From contig JALOMZ010000140.1 in NCBI GenBank assembly GCA_025455205.1, positions 1 to 5,867 of the forward strand: DNA of 5,867 bases, written 5' to 3'. This document shows, piece by piece, positions 5,847 through 5,867 of this stretch. Positions within the stretch are counted from its first letter, which is position 1. Each line of letters begins with the position of its first letter. A program made the translations under genes and the position numbers. The DNA comes from Chitinophagaceae bacterium (GTDB lineage: Bacteria > Bacteroidota > Bacteroidia > Chitinophagales > Chitinophagaceae). Under the pieces are notes generated by a model that saw only the letters and a list, made by a program, of their open reading frames with translations, did no database searches and had not been told where the DNA came from.

Positions 5847-5867
5847 ATGCAGATACTGGCCGTTCTG
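5847..5867 (+). CDS. Possible start of a further gene, cut by the window end
   Basis: Four bases after the regulator stop, an ATG opens MQILAVL before the sequence ends. Tight spacing and a hydrophobic beginning fit a co-transcribed gene with a signal peptide, but seven codons are too few to be sure; it may be chance. Confidence 0.2.

Overview
The window looks like part of a fairly GC-rich Bacteroidota chromosome, most likely Chitinophagales/Chitinophagaceae. The reasons are the style of the signal peptide on the M20 peptidase, the lack of clear Shine-Dalgarno sequences, the pairing of a one-helix LiaS/NarX-type histidine kinase with a NarL-type regulator, and a small protein ending in a CPPxC motif beside a seven-helix membrane protein. 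The lineage is an inference from gene style; no marker gene is present.

Layout: positions 1-234 (minus) hold the N-terminal part of a class I SAM-dependent methyltransferase. It diverges from a secreted M20-family metallo-carboxypeptidase (375-1661, plus), which is followed by an imperfect hairpin. After a 327-base gap comes a tandem duplication not explained by ordinary annotation. Unit 1 is a 124-residue protein ending in CPPFC (1989-2363) plus a 226-residue seven-helix membrane protein (2394-3074). Unit 2 is a C-terminal remnant of the same small protein (about 3084-3227) plus a second copy of the membrane protein (3258-3931) whose frame is broken near 3305-3320. In both units exactly 30 bases separate the small-protein stop from the membrane-protein ATG, and the two units are offset by 864 bases. 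The copies are about 70% identical in protein by hand alignment.

The 502-base gap 3932-4433 has no convincing gene but holds two palindromic repeats: a 65-base one (3976-4040) and a 139-base MITE-like element with nested inverted repeats (4214-4352). Downstream is a two-component pair: a 255-residue histidine kinase with one membrane helix and almost no extracellular part (4434-5201), overlapping by four bases a LuxR/NarL-type response regulator (5198-5842). A further ORF may begin at 5847.

Working together: the kinase and regulator are clearly one operon. The kinase has no visible input domain, so it may sense through its membrane helix or through a partner. The neighbouring seven-helix proteins and CPPxC protein are candidates for such a partner, but that link is only an inference from proximity. 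The methyltransferase and the M20 peptidase show no evident connection to the rest.
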